A DNA stretch of 64,000 nucleotides. Source: Chytridium lagenaria. Lineage: Eukaryota; Chytridiomycota; Chytridiomycetes; Chytridiales; Chytridiaceae. The notes beneath the pieces were generated by a model. The model saw only the letters and a list, made by a program, of their open reading frames with translations. It ran no database searches and had not been told where the DNA came from. Location: the NCBI GenBank assembly GCA_025449115.1, contig JAHLKC010000009.1, forward strand, positions 248,001 to 312,000, in the 5' to 3' direction. Positions within the stretch are counted from its first letter, which is position 1. Each line of letters begins with the position of its first letter. A program made the position numbers and the translations under genes. Positions 29,754-46,500 of this stretch are shown here, one piece after another.

Positions 29754-31563
29754 ATGGCCCCTATTGGAGTAAGTATTTAAGCACATCTTCATTAACCTCT
29801 AGAATGCCGTCGCCGTTCTCGCCTTGTTCGGAGTGATGATGGCGCCCGCATCTTCTTTCCGTTCGTTTTACACGTCTTAGTGGCAGTATGTTAACCGTTA
29901 ATTATCGTTTTTCATTAGAAAATCTACTCCTACCCCAACAACCCCCGCGTTGCCAAGGCCCTCATTGCGGCCAAGTACAACGGTCTCGAGGTTGAGGTTG
30001 CTGACGTCCAGATCGGCGTCACCAACAAGGTGCGTGAGCTCTCTTTTGTTTGGGATTCTTCCCATTACCCTTTTAACACGATTTATTTTTGTTATAGACC
30101 CCCGAATTCTTGGCCAAGTTCCCTCTCGGAAAGGTCCCCGTTTTCGAGGCTGCCGATGGCTTCACCCTCTACGAGAGCAACGCTATCGCGTACTACGGTA
30201 TGTTATCATTTACACTTTCTCTTGCGCATCTGGTTGTTCTGGTGTAAGATGATGCCTTAATAGTTATCCCTGACGGAAAAACCATGTCGAAGAACTTTTT
30301 TTTTCATGTACCCTGATTACATCGCAACCCTCCTTACTCTTTCATTTATCCATTCACCGTATATAGTTATATCTTAACCATTTTTTCCTTCAGTTGCTGC
30401 TTCTAAGAAGGACACCCAGCTCCTTGGCAAGGATACCAAGGAGGCTGCTAAGATCCAGCAGTTCATTGCCCTCGCTGACAACGAGCTCTCCCCCGCCCAG
30501 GCCACCTGGCTTTTCCCCATCCTCGGCTGGATCCCTTTGAACGAGCAGAACACCAAGAAGGCCATCGAGGACACCAAGAAGGTCATGGACTTGCTCAACA
30601 AGCACCTTCTTAGCAAGACCTTCCTTGTTGGTGAGAGCGTCACTCTTGCCGACATTGCCGTTGGAACTGCCCTCCTTAACTTCTACCGCCTCGTCTTCGA
30701 CCCCGCATTCCGTGGCCCCTACAAGAACGTGAACCGTTGGTTCACCACCCTCATCAACCAGCCCTACTTCAAGGAGACCATTGGTGAGGTTGTCCTCTGT
30801 GAGAAGGCTAAGGTCGCTGAGCGTAAGTTATTTTCTTATCTGTGGGGCATTTGTCCTTTTTCAAAACCCTACTTAACCAATATTATATTTAGCCCCTAAG
30901 GCTCGTGAGGCCTCTGCCAAGAAGGAGAAGAAGGAGGCCCCCAAGGAGGAGAAGAAGCCTAAGGAGGAGAAGAAGAAGGCCAAGAAGGATGATGACGAAG
31001 AGGAGGAGGAGGACTACGCCAAGGAGGAGAAGCCTAAGGAGAAGAACCCCCTCGACCTTCTCCCCAAGTCCACCCTCGTCCTTGACGACTGGAAGCGTTT
31101 CTACTCAAACAACGACACCCGCCCCACCGCCATTGACTGGTTCTGGGCAAACTTCGACGCTGCTGGTTACTCTATCTGGCGCACTGAGTACAAGTACAAC
31201 AGCGAGCTCACCCTCACCTTCATGTCTTCCAACTTGTTGGTGGATTCTTCCAGCGTCTCGAGTCCGCAAGGAAGTAGTAAGTATTAAATGGACTGTCATT
31301 CGCCACGTACTTACCTTCATTTCAGCGCTTTCGGTTTTTGCATTCTCGGTGAGGACAACAAGAACCAGATCTCTGGTTACTTCGTTTTCCGTGGAAGCGA
31401 GATTCCCTTCGAGGTTAAGGACTCTGCCGACTACGACTCTTACAGCTTCACCAAGGTTACCGACCTCAAGGACGCTAAGTTCAGGGAGCTCTTTGCCGCC
31501 TACCTTGCCTGGGACGATGTCATTGAAGGCAAGAAGTTTGCTGACGGCAAGGTCTTCAAGTAA
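29754..31563 (+). CDS. TEF4: Translation elongation factor eEF1B gamma subunit
   Basis: eEF1B-gamma scaffolds the nucleotide-exchange complex for eEF1A. Exons are 29754-29768, 29919-30029, 30098-30197, 30394-30832, 30893-31276 and 31326-31563, all with GT..AG introns. The N-terminal glutathione-S-transferase-like domain has [40 protein letters not shown] with NAIAYY, and [20 protein letters not shown] Lys/Glu-rich linker ([20 protein letters not shown]) joins the EF1G C-terminal domain: [40 protein letters not shown] and a final [15 protein letters not shown]. One G is missing near 31236, between SSNLL and [13 protein letters not shown]; elsewhere the frame is clean. Codon use is strongly C-ending, as expected for high expression. 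Confidence 0.97.
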
Positions 31564-31815
31564 GCGTCATGCTTCAAAATCATTTAGCAGCTGAGGAACA
31601 AGGACGCCAAATTTTTTGTTGCAGTCCATTTGAGATATAAAAAAAAAACCCACAACGCGCCTCTTGTCTTTGTATAGTCTTAATCGTGTCATTGCATACT
31701 CTTATATTCTGTTTCTATCTTGGTCGTTCTTGTTTGCCGTGACAATCCAGTCGAGTTGAAATTTTGATCTCGAACATCCACATAAAGACGACGTGGAAGT
31801 TGCTGAAGCATCAAG

Positions 31816-34800
31816 ATGTCGTTCCTCGCAAACATTGGAAATATTGCCACGAATGCAGTCTCAAGAGCATTAGGAAAGGAGTCGCTAAACTTGCCATTTA
31901 CTATCGGAGAGCCCATTTCTGATCAAGATCAATCCTCTTTTTGGACAGTACACAAGGGTGCGAAGAAGGTGATGGTTGTTTCATTACATTCCATACACCT
32001 CAATCTATGCATGGTCATTCGATACTTACAATTTAAATGCTTTCATAACGTGTGCATACAGGAGGACAACACCCCCATTACCGTCTTCATCTTTGATTGC
32101 CTAAAAAACAAAGACAAGGTTATACTTGCCAGAAATGCATTAAAACGATTCAAAACATTACGGCACCCTGATCTTCTCAAGTTTATTGATGGTGGGGAGG
32201 TGAGAGCTCATTCATTGTTTGCTGGCATGACTAAGGATAATAGACAGATAGCCAGATTGTTATTGGACTGAGCCGGTGAAGCCTTTGAAACCGCAACTTA
32301 ACGAAGATACGAACCCAAACTTTATTGCATGGGGGCTTTACAAAACGGCTGTATGGTTATTGTTTTCGTTGAAACGCTGACCACTTTGTTAGAGCGCTTT
32401 AAAGTTTATCAACCAGGATTGTTCATTAACGCACGGGAACGTGAGGATATCGTCCATCTACACAACAAAAGCAGGAGAATGGAGGTATTCCCATCTCCAC
32501 TTTTCCACGATTAACGTATTCAGAATTTGTGGGTTCGAGCTTCTCGGGTCTTTAAAGGAGGAAGGAAGTATCTTGTTCGAATGGGGACCGAGGATAATAG
32601 AGTCGAGGTATACGCCTCCGGAACTGTCAAATTCGAATTGGTTTTCTGCGCAGGGGTACATTTTTCTTTTCGGGGTTTCATGGATGACTGATGGATTTTT
32701 AGGAATCCTGTCTCTGCTATTGACGCGTATGCTTATGGATGCTTAATTTATGAGGTGTTCAATGGGACTTTTTCGAGAAGGGAGGATTTGTCGCGGATGG
32801 GATCTATTCCGAAGGTATATGTTTTTGTGCGGTCATGTTGCCCAATTCGATGTGTAAACATAATTCTCATGACACCTTTTATCCGGCCTTTTCACTCTCT
32901 GTCTTTGAACTCTTCCATTCTATGTCCACATGGTGATCTTAGCCACTTGGATCTCTTTATCGGTCCGCTCTGCAGCCCAAATCCTAAAAGCCGTCTCCAC
33001 TTGCGGAACTTCTTGAGCAAGGACTCCAAAATAAAGGATACTTTGCGAATGAGTTTATTAAAGGGAGCATCTTTTTGGAGCAATTTTCCGTCAAGGACGC
33101 GCATGAGAAAGAGCAATTTCTTAAGTGAGTACCTGTTGTTTTCTTTGTTTGAAGAATCGGGCACGTTCTTTATAAAAGTTGAGAAAACTCACCGACGGAA
33201 TTCTATAGAAACCTTGGTTCATCATTGGACAGCTTCCCTGACGATTACTGCAAATTTAAAATCCTGGTATTTTTTGTCACCTCCTTTTTTATCGACTTTG
33301 GACCATACCCTTTAGCCTGAACTTATCAACGCCATTGAGTTTGGAGGCGCATCCGCCAAGACCCTCACTCAAATTACTAAAATCGGCGAAACGCTTGACG
33401 CCCGAAGAATACGAAATCATGGTTGTACCCTCCATTATACGGCTTTTTGCGTTACAGGATCGAGCAATGAGGGTCACGCTTTGTGAGAATTTGGGATCGT
33501 TTAGTCAACATATAAGTAATAAATTGGCGACGGAGAAGATTTTTCCTAATCTGGTACGATGTGTTAGTTATTAAGTTGTTTTTTTGTTTTTTTTTTCTGA
33601 TTAAGGATGATTTGTGATTCTTATTTTTTTAAAAATAGGCTACTGGGTTTATGGATACGAGTGCGGTTGTTAGGGAAGCGACTTTGAAGGCGGTGCTGGT
33701 TCTAATCCCCAAGGTACTGCGATTTGGCAACTTATTTTATTGTTAGTGTTCTGGCCGTTAACATATGGTTTTGTGATTAGCTTAGCGAAAGAATTATCAA
33801 CAACGATCTTCTAAGATTTCTCGCAAAATTGCAGACGGATGAAGAGGCTGGAATACGTGCAGTAAGTTGGAACTTAATAACTAGGGACACGGCTTTTGTA
33901 TAGTAACAACCTGACGTATTAAATTCGTAGAATACCACTATTTGTCTCGGTAAACTCAGCAAACACCTTAACGATTCGGTAAGCTTTTCTTCGCCCTCTA
34001 ATACTAGTTTTTACGTAATTCCTCTTAATATTTTGACATCTAATGTTTTGCTGCATGTAGACCCGGAAACGCGTGCTCATCCCAGCGTTTTCTCGTAGTT
34101 TGAATGATCCTTTCCCGCCTGCGAGAAACGCCGGCCTCCTCGCTCTTGCTGCCACTGTGGAGGTTTATGAACCTGAAGATGTTGCAAGGAAGATTATGCC
34201 TGCAATAAGTTTCTTACTGGTGGATCCAGAAAAGTGCGTTTTTTTCTATCCATATCCTGTATCTTAATCAATATTTTAGAGTTGTTCGTACCCAAGCGTT
34301 TAAGAACATTGATCTGTTTATCAAGCGTCTCGAAAGACATGCTCAATCCATTGTAAGTCATACTTTTCACTATGCTGGAAACCGAAAATTTATTCCTCGA
34401 TTTAGCCCGAAGTCGTCCCCGAACTTCCCACTTCGCCACCACGCGTTGGCGACCGATCCGATGCCTCATCTACGGACGGATGGGCTGGTTGGGCCATCGG
34501 CGCCATCTCTAATCGCATCGTCGCAACAGCCACAGGAACCCTCACCCAACCCGTCAATACACCCACACCCTCTGCATCTAGACTCGAGTCATCCTCCGTC
34601 TCTTCATCACCGCGAAAACCGGAATCACCGTCTTTTGCGGCAGCAGTGGTGCCTGCAAAATCGTCGTTCTCGGCTGCGGCGAGCGACGAAGGAGGATGGG
34701 ATGATGAACAGGACGATTGGGGGAAAAATGATGATGTAAGTCTCCACGATGCGAAATCCTCCCGCATGTCTAACGTTTGATTCCAGTGGACGCCTCCAAC

Positions 34801-35136
34801 CAAAAACCCCGTCTTCTCCACCGCCCCCAAACCCGTAGCCCCCACAACAACCACAACAACCTCTTCCTTCGCATCTCCCCCTTCCTTCTCGCGTCAACCC
34901 AGTGTGCGAAAGTCCAGTGACTGGGATTCATGGACAACAACGACGATGGAGACAGCTGGGATGCGAAACCTGCACCTGTTGCAAAACCCGCGCCGCCACC
35001 TTTAAGTCCTACTACGAGTCTTGGAGGGGAGGATGAGAAGGAAGCAGCGAGAAGGGCAAAAAGGGAACAACTTGCGGCGTTGAGAGAACAGAAGAAGGCG
35101 GCGTTGGCAGCGAAGAAGGCGGCGATGGGATCTTGA
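31816..35136 (+). CDS. SCY1: SCY1/SCYL1-family pseudokinase with HEAT repeats
   Basis: SCY1-like proteins are catalytically weak kinases that act in Golgi-ER traffic (COPI) and tRNA export. The N-terminus MSFLANIGNIATNAVSRALG leads to the pseudokinase start LPFTIGEPISDQDQSSFWTV, then ITVFIFDCLKNKDKVILARN and LKRFKTLRHPDLLKFIDGGE. HEAT-repeat helices follow: TPEEYEIMVVPSIIRLFALQ, MRVTLCENLGSFSQHI, VVREATLKAVLVLIPKLSER and NTTICLGKLSKHLND. The C-terminus is low-complexity with Trp/acidic motifs (GGWDDEQDDWGKNDDW, SSDWDSW, DNNDDGDSWDAK) and a basic coil ending LREQKKAALAAKKAAMGS. Frame changes in 32215-33330 and near 34920 interrupt the kinase-like half. The typical SCYL1 RKLD-type COPI-binding end is not seen. 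Confidence 0.88.
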
Positions 35137-35356
35137 TAGGCGGTTTCTGGTGTGCGATTTTTTTTTTTTGCACCTCGTTTAGCGGTTATACTATTTACCG
35201 AATCTCTTGTTTTCGTATGACTTCTTTTGGAAGAACAAAAATCTTATAACGTTTGTCGTGTGTGTGTTTTAATATTAAAGCCAGTTTAGTGTTTAACTGC
35301 AAAGTTATGAAAGGAAAGAGCATCACGGTTTTTTAAACTGGTTAAATAATGAAATT

Positions 35357-38699
<3,343 letters not shown>

Positions 38700-39242
38700 T
38701 CTTGTATGTCTAATTCTTTTTTTTTTTCTTTTGGTTTTTGGGACAGTTTGGACAAATCCCACAGAGAATCTGACAATTGCGACTCCCATCCCATCATGCC
38801 TGGTAGCCCGTAATGGCACTGGACGCCTGCGTAAGATTTCCATATTCTGCGTTCATCGCCTCTACTGTGATGTTGGGTTTTTAATTAAATTCAGAAGAGC
38901 TGTCTACGTTTTTGAATAAAACCACATATCACGTCCAGATTACATTCTTGTCCGTATCTGATTGACGCTTCATTTGTAAGCTTTGATGGACATCAGCATG
39001 CGATCATGCCCATACCTTAATGGCCCGCATCTGAAGATTCTGCCCTATGTGAATAGGATTGTACTGGTGACTGTGCCTGGAATTCCCCTCGCTCACTCTA
39101 TTTCGACTTCATTTATTTCTAATTCAACAAGTCAAAAAAAAAAAAAAAAAAAGGGAGCGTAGTAAAAAGGGGATCATCTGAGCCTTGCTTTTGCCAGCAT
39201 CAAACGTACACCCTTCGATACTCTATCCGTTAGCGATCGACA
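38700..39242. other. Divergent spacer between TRM4 and LSG1
   Basis: A CA run followed by CT repeats (about 38597-38625) lies in the first TRM4 intron. The spacer itself holds poly-T (about 38716-38731) and an 18-nt poly-A (about 39135-39152). The two promoters must lie here. No gene is seen. Confidence 0.6.
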
Positions 39243-41784
39243 ATGCCGCCGAAGAAGCAGGGAACAAACTTGGGCAAGGCCCTTATTAACAACAGATTCA
39301 AAACGCAACAAACCAATGGAGCCAGACTCAAGATTAACCCTGATGGATCCATGGTTAAGGTAATTTGACGGGAATTCTTATACCCTTGCTGCATGGCACT
39401 CAGCTTCGTCATTACTGTATCGCTTTCACCTGGTTGCGATCATAGCATGCAGTCTGCATGGCTTAGCAAATCTGACTGACCATGTTCTCTACTGTTCTCT
39501 ACCTTTCAGCATACAACGGAGGCGGATGACAAAAAGTGGGCCAAGATGCAGTCGATCACTCAGGAGAATGATCTCGAGGCCTTCTTGAGCTCAGCTACCC
39601 TTGCCGGAACTGATTTCACTGCTGGTTTGTGCTATAATGGTATAAACAACGCATGCTGATAGTATATAACCAGAAAAGCTTAACGTCCAGATTCTTCCCA
39701 AGGGCTACAAAAATCCTTTCCTTTTGGATGCCACTGAAGAGGCCGCTACTATTGCCAAGCATAAGGCGAACGAGGATGCTCTTACTGTCCCACGTAGACC
39801 AGCATGGGATGGTGTTGCTACTCCGGAAGAGCAACAACGGAGGGAGAGGGAGGCTTTCATGGAATGGAGAAGAAGTCTGGTTGTGTAAGTTGTTTTGCTT
39901 TACTTGAATGATAGTACGGTGAATGACCGATTCAATTTATTCTGTACAGCCTGGAAGAAGACAAGGGCTTGCTCATGACACCTTTCGAACGTAACATTGA
40001 AGTCTGGAGGCAGCTATGGAGAGTTATCGAGAGGTCTGATGTGGTGGTTCAAATCGTGGATGCCAGAAATCCCCTGATGTTCCGTTCGTCCGACTTGGAT
40101 ACTTACGTTACGGAGGTAGACAAGCGCAAAAAGAACTTCCTTCTTGTCAATAAGGCCGATATGCTTACAGTACCGCAACGGAAAGCATGGGCAGATCATT
40201 TTGAAGCCGAGGGTATTCCTTACTTCTTTTTCTCTGCTGCGCTCGCAAAGAAAAGAAGATTGAGGAAGATGCAGAACTTTTGCGCCTTGCGGAATTGGAG
40301 GAGACATCAAAAGCTTTTAGGGGAGCAGACGATGAAGATGAGGATGATGAGGAAGAATACGAAGAGGAAGAGGATGAAGAAGAGGTACTAGAGGGAGAGG
40401 TGATTGAGGATGAGGAAGATGCGGAGGTTGGAGAGGAGGAGGATGTCGGTGAAGAGGGCTTGGCTTTAAAGGACAGCGACAAAGCAGCTGAGAGTGATAA
40501 CTATGATGAAGAAGATGAAATTGTCGAAGAAAGTTACGGAATGGCATTGTAAGTATTCGCTTCACAATTTATATGCTCTATATAGTTATAAACTTTCTCT
40601 TCGCATTATTAGGAGCAATGCATGGAAGCGTGGAAAGACTGATGAGACCGAAGAGGAGGAGCGGATACGCATTTTGTCCTGTGAAGAGCTTATTGACCGC
40701 CTTATGAAGGAATGCCCCGGACCTCTTCGGCCTCACGAGAAAAAGGTTACCATTGGTTTTGTCGGTTATCCCAACGTCGGAAAGTCCTCTACCCTTAACG
40801 CATTAGTGGGAGCCAATAAGGTTACCGTTTCTTCAACACCTGGAAAGACAAAACATTTCCAAACAATTCATCTTAGTGACGACATTATTCTTTGCGATTG
40901 TCCCGGTCTCGTCTTCCCCTCTTTCGCCACCACAAAAGCCGAGATGGTTGTCAATGGTATCCTCCCAATCGATCAACTTCGTGAGCATACTGGGCCTGCA
41001 ACACTCGTGGCTCTTCGCATTCCCCGGCACGCTTTGGAGATCATATACGGAATTGATATCAAGACATTCGATGCTGAAGGCAGACCGGATCCATTAAAAG
41101 TTCCTACTGGAGAAGATCTTTGTCAAGCATACGCCGTGGCTCGTGGGTTCAAAAAATCAAGTCAAGGTAATCCCGACGAAGCACGTGCAGCAAGGTTTAT
41201 TTTGAAGGACTACGTTAGGGTAAGTTCTCATGAATGATTGTTAGAAGATGTTAGGGCATAAAATATTAATAATCTTGATTGCTCTTCTGTGTTGTTCTGT
41301 TATTAAGGGTAAACTCCTCTACTGCCTCCCACCTCCCGAAATGGACGCTGTCAAGTTTAACGAAGAAACCTACGCCGGACCCGAGTTCCGCCGTCAAGCC
41401 AAGAACCCTAAAACCCACGAAGTTGCAGGCGAGGACGGCACGCTCAGGACCTCCCACAATCACCACGAGTATCGTGATGACGACGAGGAAGGTGATGGCA
41501 ACATTGACCCCTCCTTTTTTGCTACCAAAAGCTCTGGTGCCCGAATTAAGGGCGTCTTTCAAGGATCCGGCGATTTCACTAGACCCCAGATGTATCCTCA
41601 TCAGGTTGGGGCCAGAGCCTCTGCTGGAAGCGCCGTTGGTGGGAGGAAGGGGAAGGGCAAGGCGGTACCGATGGCGCCAGCGGGGATGGGTGTTGGGTTG
41701 GATGAGGCGGTGACAAAGAAGCATAAAAAGTCAAAGAGGGTAAAGATCAGGACGAACTGGACCGCGGATCAGAAGAATGGTTGA
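39243..41784 (+). CDS. LSG1: Large subunit GTPase 1 (Lsg1), 60S export/maturation GTPase
   Basis: Lsg1 is a cytoplasmic circularly permuted GTPase that releases Nmd3 from pre-60S subunits. The start MPPKKQGTNLGKALINNRFK is the family N-terminus. Exons continue EADDKKWAKMQSITQENDLE, KLNVQILPKG and RRPAWDGVATPEEQQRRERE. GTPase motifs come in permuted order: G4 LLVNKADML (about 40144), then after an acidic insert (DDEEEYEEEEDEEEVLEGEV) G1 GFVGYPNVGKSST (about 40759), the G2 segment VSSTPGKTKHFQTI and G3 LCDCPGLVFPSF. The tail contains KLLYCLPPPEMDAVKFNEET and ends KKSKRVKIRTNWTADQKNG. One missing base near 40250 shifts AALAKK into IEEDAELLRLAELEE; otherwise the gene is intact. Confidence 0.97.
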
Positions 41785-43543
41785 AGAGAATTAAGATCGT
41801 TACCGTGTCTTCCCGCAATCTGTTCACCTTTCACTCCTTATTTGCACTTGTTTTGCAACAAATATGTTAAAACGATATTTTGTTATTAGTCTCTGTATTT
41901 ACGCGCAGACCGAAAGTTATTCAATTACTATCACGCATGCAGCGCAGGTAGACGACGATAAAGTTGGCATGCTCCTCTTCCACACCATCACGACGCAGTC
42001 AAAGATTGTTTGTAGTGATAAAGAAAAAACACGGAAGACCTTTATTTTGAGTCGCTATGAATTGACGAGAATCCAAAGCCCAACAGCAAAGAAAAAGATG
42101 CAGAAAAGAGAGTTAAAAAAACGGCAGTATTCCCAACTGCCCCCCGAAAATTACATAACCAATAACTGCAGATAGACCATCCGACATTTCGTGACCATAT
42201 GAGCCAAATTACCTCACGTTCCAAATAGCGTGAGATGTGTACAGGCTTCGAGAACGAGTCTAATGTCTCCGCTAGAATGGTACATGAGATGGCGTCGGAT
42301 GGAGTAAGATGGGTTTTGTTGTGCGCCTTGGCTTCCACTACACCATTAAGAGCAATGCATCGGCGTAACCTGGCGGGCTTCACTTTATGGCAATATAGCG
42401 ACTGTGGATACAGAGACCAACTTCGGCGGTACGGAGGTGAAGCGACGGGGTAGACAGTATGTTGCCATTACCATGACATTCTTACAATTTAACCGTGAAT
42501 CCATAACGAACTTTTGTTAAGTGCACTTTAACGGCGACGTACAGCTGCTGAACTGCATGTAAGGTGCTTTTGCGAAATCGTTAAGAGGTGACTACTGGCA
42601 CATAAGTTCAGACAGCGTACCCAATAGAGCTGTTGGTGTACAGCCGTGCATGTTACGGCTGGTGCGTCAACGGTTCCTCGTTCTTATAACGGTACCAATT
42701 CTTTGGATCCTTCTTCGAGTAAGAAGTTTATTGGCCGCAAGCATAAAGGGTCTGTATATCAGTAAGTATGTATCCAAGGCCGTATATCTAACATGGTTTG
42801 GAGGCAACGCGGGGCTCGGGTCGGACGCGCAAGGTCTTATAAAAGGTTATAACGTTCGGCATGGTTCGTGATATGTGTATTTGGGAATGAATAGGGAACT
42901 GGCGAACAACGGTGAATAAAATCTAAATGCCGCCCTGTTTCTCACTGCATGCTCTCTGATAGAGTAAATTGAGCTGGTGTGGGAGGCATTTCTTATTCAA
43001 CCCCCAAAAGATCAGCATTTTAAAACTCCGCTGTGATGTATCTTCTACTGCAATTATTCTGACGCGCCAAAGAATTCGACAAGGTGGATGGGTTGAGGTG
43101 TTAACCTAACCAAATTGTTTGCCAAAGATGCCTTATTTATATATTTAATATCAACGTGACCTGAAAGAAATAGTATAAGATCCGAGAATTGACGATAATT
43201 GCCTTACCTACCTGGCACTGATCAGTTGGAAAATGGAAACCAGACTTCCCGTAGGGATTGATATATTCTCATTCTGTGCGAAAAATGACAGAGTATCAAC
43301 CCAAACCCATAACAAAACTGAAATAAATGAGTAAAAATCTATCCTCATCTCATTTAATCATCTTAAAAGAACAAGAATGAAGAGAATTTAAACATCGCGT
43401 AAAAAGGCAGTTGAATACATAAACTGCGTAGTTGTAAACAAACAACATGATGAGCGTAGGGATGGAATCCAAAATAAACAGAGCATCAGGGTTCTCAAGA
43501 CCCACAAGAGAAAGTGAAAATGATAAGACCGAGAAGCATTTTC
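41785..43543. other. 1.75-kb gene-free spacer between convergent genes
   Basis: The 3' ends of LSG1 (+) and IleRS (-) face each other here. Frames of up to 73 codons (for example 42650-42871) have no recognisable motif. The interval carries a short sequence shared with the 57.6-kb region (see repeat at 42160). This is one of the largest gene-free gaps in the window. Confidence 0.5.
42160..42206 (+). repeat. Dispersed repeat, copy 1
   Basis: AATAACTGCAGATAGACCAT is followed by CCGACATTTCGTGACCA. A near-identical segment occurs on the same strand at about 57648-57690. Confidence 0.65.
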
Positions 43544-46500
43544 TTAACCGCGGACCAGCCTCAAGACGAAGCGAGTGTCGTCAACCTAAAATAAATACAA
43601 AGGTTAACATACGACAGCAATTGAGATAGTGTCCAAAAAAAGGCTTACCTCCTGCTCTTCCTCAACAATAACTTCCGCATCCGCAGGAGTCGCCTCAAAA
43701 GGCTCCACACGTCCCTTCAAACTTTTGGTAAGGTACTCGGCTTGTGACTCCACTGATTTCGCCAATACACCTCGGGGTCCGCCACAATCTTATAGAAGTA
43801 ATGAATGTCATCAACAGGCTGTAACCCGCCTTCTTCCTGAGCCTCTGCGCGCGATTCACATCTCACGTCCAAACTTCTCAAGCGTCAAACCCTCATCAAC
43901 AGCAACATCCAAATAACAAGTACACCAGTCTGGCTGGTCGCCTCGTACTGTGATCCAGTTGAACTAGATCCATCAAAGAGACGAAGAATCTCAAGGTCGT
44001 TCTGGATAAGCTCAACACCGTCAAGAGTAAGTTTACTCGTCTCAACGTATTGGCTGACTTGGTCGGCCGTCAAAGTGCCTAGTGCTTTCCGGACCTTGGC
44101 GTACTCCTTTCCGACCTCATACCGGTGCTTGTGATCAGGCTTGAGCTCGTATCTGACACCATACTTCTTTCATCAGCAGTGCGGTGACACTCTTGACGTT
44201 CAACTCCTCAACGATGTAAGATTCCATCAACGCAATATCGGAAGCGAACTGGGGATCGGGGTTGATGACAATAATCTCACGAGAGGGTCTTGAGGGAAGT
44301 GTGCGCTTTCACGAATGTTCACCTGCCTCAATGACTTGACGCATGCGGCCAATGGCACGCTCAACGTCATCGTTAAGTATTGGGCCTTGACCTCGGGGAA
44401 AAGGAGGAAGTGGATAGAACGTCATCCTCGTGGGGTTGTGGGGAATGCAAGTCTGAGTTCTGGTACATGGTCTCGACGAGGAAGGGAGTGTAAGGGCCTG
44501 TATAATCAATTAGAATGTGTCTCGTATATCATTGGCTTACCATCATCTTGCAGAGAGTAAGCAACACCTCGAACAAGGTGTTAAGAGCCTTCGACGCATC
44601 GTCACACCGTTCCTCCCTTCAAACGCTTACGGTTAAAACGATGTACAGTTGGTAAGATCTTCAATAAGCAAGAGAAGCTGGGAACGACAGTGTAGAGACG
44701 GTATGCTGCAAGAAGGAAGTTTAAAATTAATATTAAATAACCCCAAATTCCATTTCTTCTTCCACGTACCTGCCATCTCCTGCTTCACAAACTTGATGAA
44801 CTTTGAGTTGACGCAAGGACCCATTGATCCATCAAATTATCAGACTCAATCTTAGCGTCAGGGTTGTAACGGAAGTGTATCCTTGTCCTACAGATTGTTA
44901 AAAATCATAACAGAAACTAGAAACCTTTTTCAACAGCGCGACCTGAGCAAAGAAGAAACGGTATGCATTGTACCAGGGAAGGAAGACAGAGGCCGTGAGC
45001 GACTTCAACCCTTCTCATCGAAACGAAGGGCTCGGCACGAACAAGGGGAATTGAGGAGGTACAACCTCAAAACATCGGCACCGAATTGTTCCAAGATAAC
45101 GTTGGGATCCGGATAGTTCTTCTTACTCTTACTCATTTTCTTTCCATCGCTGCAATAACGCTTAGTATCCACAAAGCAAGTCTTACACTTACGAAGCAAG
45201 AACTAATCCATTAACAATCAAGTTCTTCCAAGGTGCCTTGTCGAACAAGTGGGTGGAAAGAACGAGAAGCGTGTAGAACCATCCTCGAGTTTGGTCAAGA
45301 CCCTCAGCAATAAAGTCGGCAGGGAATATGCTCTTGAACTTATCGGCGTTCTCAAAGGGATAGTGCTGCTGGGCAAAAGGCATAGAACCAGACTCGAACC
45401 AACAGTCGAGAACCTCAGTAGTACGCCTCAGGACACCCTTACCCTGTCTTGAGGGGATGGTAAGGTCATCGATGCTGTCGCGGTGAAGATCTTTAATGCC
45501 GGTCACACCAGTAAGCTCCTCAAGCTCTTTGACGGAGCCAACACAGACAATCTAATGAATAAAGGAACGTAAGAATTTGTTCCACCAGTCAGCTATATCT
45601 CAAACTTACCTCTTCACCGTCATCACTGATCCAAAGAGGGATGGGAGTTCCCCAATAACGGTTTCTTGAAATGTTCCAGTCCCTCACGTTGTCAAGCCAG
45701 TTGGCGAACCTCTTTCTCTTTGACAAAGTCAGGCACCCAAAGAGTAGTCGAGTTGTTCTTCAACAACCTCTCCTTGATGTTGGTAACACGCACGAACCAC
45801 GAAGGAACAGCGCGGTAGATGAGAGGAGTGTCAGACCTCCAGCAGAAGGGGTAACTGTGCATAAATTGGGATTGGCGGACAAGACGGCCACGCTGCTTAA
45901 GATCCTTCTGGATGATCTTATCGGCATCTTTGATGTACATGCCAGCGTAGTCGGTGACCTCGCTAGTGAAGTTACCAGACGCGTCGATGGGGCAAGGACA
46001 TCCTCACGGAGACGATGCCGTGGCTTTGGAACACGGTAATCTCCTCACCGAAAGCGGGGCGCAATGGACGATACCGGTACCGCTGTCGTCGGTAACATAG
46101 GTATCAACCATGACGGTGAAGGCACCCTGCTTTTTACGCTACAAATAACATGATGTCAGCTTTGCTAAAGATGTACAATGACCAGTACACACCTCAAGGA
46201 AGTAGGGGTAAAGAGGCTCGTACTCAACACCCTTCAAAGTCGATCCCAAAAACTTCTCCAGGATGGTGTACTTCGCCTTTTTAACGTCCTTGTAAAGGAT
46301 CTCCAACCTGCTTTGCAACAAGATCCAGACACTACCACTTTCCTCATCACGGATCTTGACGTACTCGTAGTTGGGGTTAACGCAGAGACCCAAGTTACTG
46401 GGAAGAGTCCAGGGGGTGGTTGTCCATGCAAGGAATGCGACTGAAGGGTCGCTCTTCAATGGGAAAGTAATGACAACTAAACGGAACAAGCTTAATGAGG

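Noticed and set aside
30905..31594. Arg-rich 229-codon plus-strand frame
   Set aside because: It is a shifted-frame shadow of the Lys/Glu linker and C-terminal domain of eEF1B-gamma.
40165..40482. Ser-rich minus-strand frame of 105 codons
   Set aside because: It is the antisense of the acidic insert of LSG1; the plus-strand frame has GTPase motifs on both sides.
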